DNA of 64,000 nucleotides from CAVZXS01 sp963779325 (GTDB taxonomy: Bacteria; Bacteroidota; Bacteroidia; Chitinophagales; Chitinophagaceae), in contig CAVZXS010000019.1 of assembly GCA_963779325.1 (NCBI GenBank), positions 124,001-188,000 of the forward strand. The letters are read 5' to 3'. A model generated the notes under the pieces. It made no database searches and had not been told where the DNA came from. It was given only the letters and a program-made list of their open reading frames with translations. Position 1 is the first letter of the stretch; each line of letters begins with the position of its first letter. A program made the position numbers and the translations under genes. Shown here piece after piece: positions 62,977 through 64,000 of the stretch.

Positions 62977-63007
62977 TTTGCAAATGTTATCTAATTAGCT
63001 AACTTTG
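62977..63007 (+). promoter_or_regulatory. Promoter of the HigBA pair
   Basis: TTTG (62977-62980), 19 bases, then TAACTTTG (63000-63007): an exact match to the Bacteroidota consensus TTTG-N19-TAnnTTTG. The predicted transcription start lies close to the GTG at 63012, so the message would be leaderless or the true start is later. Confidence 0.75.
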
Positions 63008-63011
63008 TTTT

Positions 63012-63365
63012 GTGGGACAAAACTTCCTTAGAGACATATTTTATTACAAGCGTTACTTCTTGAGTTTCTATAATGAACAAACTGAAGATGTTCAAAAGAA
63101 ATTCGACTGGACGCTTGAGTTGATAGCGACGATAGACCGAATACCGAAAAAGTATTTCCAGCATATGGAAGGTACAATCGGGTTATATGAAATAAGAGTA
63201 GAGGTTGGAAGCAATATATTTAGAGCTTTTGCCTTTTTTGACGAGGGTAAATTAATAGTGGTAGCTAATGGATTTCAAAAGAAATCGCAGAAAACACCTA
63301 AAAATGAAATAGAATTAGCTAAGAAAATAAAAAAGGAGTATTTAAATGAAAAAGACAAAAAATAA
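63012..63365 (+). CDS. HigB/RelE-type toxin (Gp49-like)
   Basis: A 117-residue RelE-fold protein: IFYYKRYFLSFYNEQTEDVQ, KKYFQHMEGTIGLYEIRVEV, then NIFRAFAFFDEGKLIVVANG and FQKKSQKTPKNEIELAKKI. The layout is that of phage-derived Gp49-like HigB toxins, ribosome-dependent mRNA endonucleases, with the toxin gene first and the antitoxin second. It starts at a GTG within a few bases of the predicted transcription start. It overlaps higA by 20 nt. Confidence 0.88.
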   Translation: MGQNFLRDIFYYKRYFLSFYNEQTEDVQKKFDWTLELIATIDRIPKKYFQHMEGTIGLYEIRVEVGSNIFRAFAFFDEGKLIVVANGFQKKSQKTPKNEIELAKKIKKEYLNEKDKK

Positions 63366-63654
63366 AAACCTGATATCGTTTGTCGATCATCTTGACAAAA
63401 AATATGGTAAACGTGGGACGGCTAAACGCGAAGCTTATGAACAAGAGTTTGAGACCTTTAAGCTTGGCGTACTAATTCAAGAAATGCGTGAAAAACAAAA
63501 TTTGACGCAAGAACAACTCGCTGTAAAATGCGGTACAACTAAATCTTACATTTCGCGAATAGAGAATAATGCGAGTGATATTCGTTTGTCGACGTTGATG
63601 CGTATTATAAAACAAGGACTCGGAGGTCACTTAAAATTATCGGTTGGGTTCTAA
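63346..63654 (+). CDS. HigA-type XRE antitoxin
   Basis: A 102-residue DNA-binding antitoxin. After a lysine-rich start, the HTH is LIQEMREKQNLTQEQLAVKC, then TTKSYISRIENNASDIRLST. It would bind the operon promoter and the upstream toxin. Gene order toxin-antitoxin is the usual HigBA arrangement, and the 20-nt overlap supports coupling. Confidence 0.9.
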   Translation: MKKTKNKNLISFVDHLDKKYGKRGTAKREAYEQEFETFKLGVLIQEMREKQNLTQEQLAVKCGTTKSYISRIENNASDIRLSTLMRIIKQGLGGHLKLSVGF

Positions 63655-63726
63655 CTCATGGCACGAACAGCTAACAATCAGTTTGGCAGCTATTGGGGCC
63701 GGACATTGAAGTAATGAGCATTAGTA

Positions 63727-64000
63727 ATGTCTATTATTTACAAACACTACGAGCAGGCCGCACTCAACCGGCAATTTAATAACCGGCTACGGGTACCCGA
63801 TTATGCTAAACATTTTGAAAGATGCGAACAATGGAGCCGGCAAACTGAAAATAAATATCCGTTGGTAAAAGATATCGCTTATGGCCGGCATATCCGCGAA
63901 CGATTGGATATATACCCGGCGCAAAAGTCATATTCCAAAACATTAGTATTCATTCACGGCGGCTATTGGAAAGCCGCGGAGAAAGAAAGTTTTCATTTTA
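63727..64000 (+). CDS. Alpha/beta hydrolase (cut by window edge)
   Basis: From ATG 63727, 91 codons are seen before the window ends: SIIYKHYEQAALNRQFNNRL, then RERLDIYPAQ and SKTLVFIHGGYWKAAEKESF. The HGGYW block is the oxyanion-hole motif of the esterase/lipase group of alpha/beta hydrolases; the catalytic serine would lie beyond the window. Cytosolic, substrate unknown. Confidence 0.8.
   Translation, partial: MSIIYKHYEQAALNRQFNNRLRVPDYAKHFERCEQWSRQTENKYPLVKDIAYGRHIRERLDIYPAQKSYSKTLVFIHGGYWKAAEKESFHF

Overview
The window reads as a chromosomal segment of a Bacteroidota bacterium, most likely from the Chitinophagaceae or a related Chitinophagales lineage. The signs are a TonB-dependent receptor with an N-terminal carboxypeptidase-regulatory-like domain, a C-terminal T9SS sorting domain, many small lipoproteins, a DUF5777 outer-membrane protein, promoters of the TTTG-N19-21-TAnnTTTG type, and genes without Shine-Dalgarno sites. 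No rRNA, tRNA, CRISPR array, transposase or phage gene was recognised.

Layout. 1-0.9 kb: the start of a secreted protein, a small lipoprotein gene interrupted by an in-frame TAG, and a DUF1772-like membrane protein. 1.0-10.8 kb: two very large adjacent genes (1803 and 1429 codons) that I cannot assign to any family; these are the best candidate here for something undescribed. 11.0-13.9 kb: TonB-dependent receptor and an AHSA1 protein. 14.1-20.6 kb: six co-directional secreted or lipoprotein genes, including a beta/gamma-crystallin-like protein and a leucine-rich/L-domain-like T9SS substrate. 21.1-26.9 kb: a GlxA/AraC-type regulator divergent from a run of AHSA1, VOC, DUF4287, DUF1801 and GNAT genes. 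27.1-35.9 kb: hypothetical genes, a CPBP protease with an XRE regulator, a methyltransferase, a YafY-type regulator with a DinB/DUF6157 set, DUF5777 and ArsR genes, with hairpin-forming repeats between them. 35.9-42.2 kb: housekeeping genes (tsaB, RidA, metallophosphoesterase, GH3 enzyme, LysE exporter, mtgA).

42.4-45.9 kb is a visibly AT-rich accessory island on one strand. It carries a J-domain/KTSC protein, a Shedu-type (DUF4263) defence nuclease, a small secreted protein and a DUF6364/PIN toxin-antitoxin pair. Direct repeats of 59 bp flank the last two units. 45.9-50.2 kb: an ArnT-like glycosyltransferase, NadR-type kinase, PAP2 phosphatase, PnuC and M23 peptidase, a probable NAD-precursor uptake and salvage operon with envelope genes. 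50.4-53.3 kb: SnoaL-like protein, saccharopine dehydrogenase-like protein, SRPBCC protein and a second M23 peptidase. 53.3-57.1 kb: a 5-oxoproline (pyroglutamate) operon with fused pxpB-pxpC, pxpA and an NRAMP-like transporter. 57.1-62.2 kb: Nfu scaffold, GH63-like glucosidase, TSUP exporter and a DJ-1/PfpI protein. 62.3-64.0 kb: a lipoprotein, a HigB/HigA pair with a clear promoter, and the start of an alpha/beta hydrolase.

Five otherwise recognisable genes (about 27.72, 29.37, 46.62, 53.16 and 55.45 kb) are broken by what look like single-base indels, three of them in A or T homopolymers of four or more. One gene has a premature TAG, and tsaB lacks any ATG, GTG or TTG start. This may be assembly error as easily as biology, and should be settled first.
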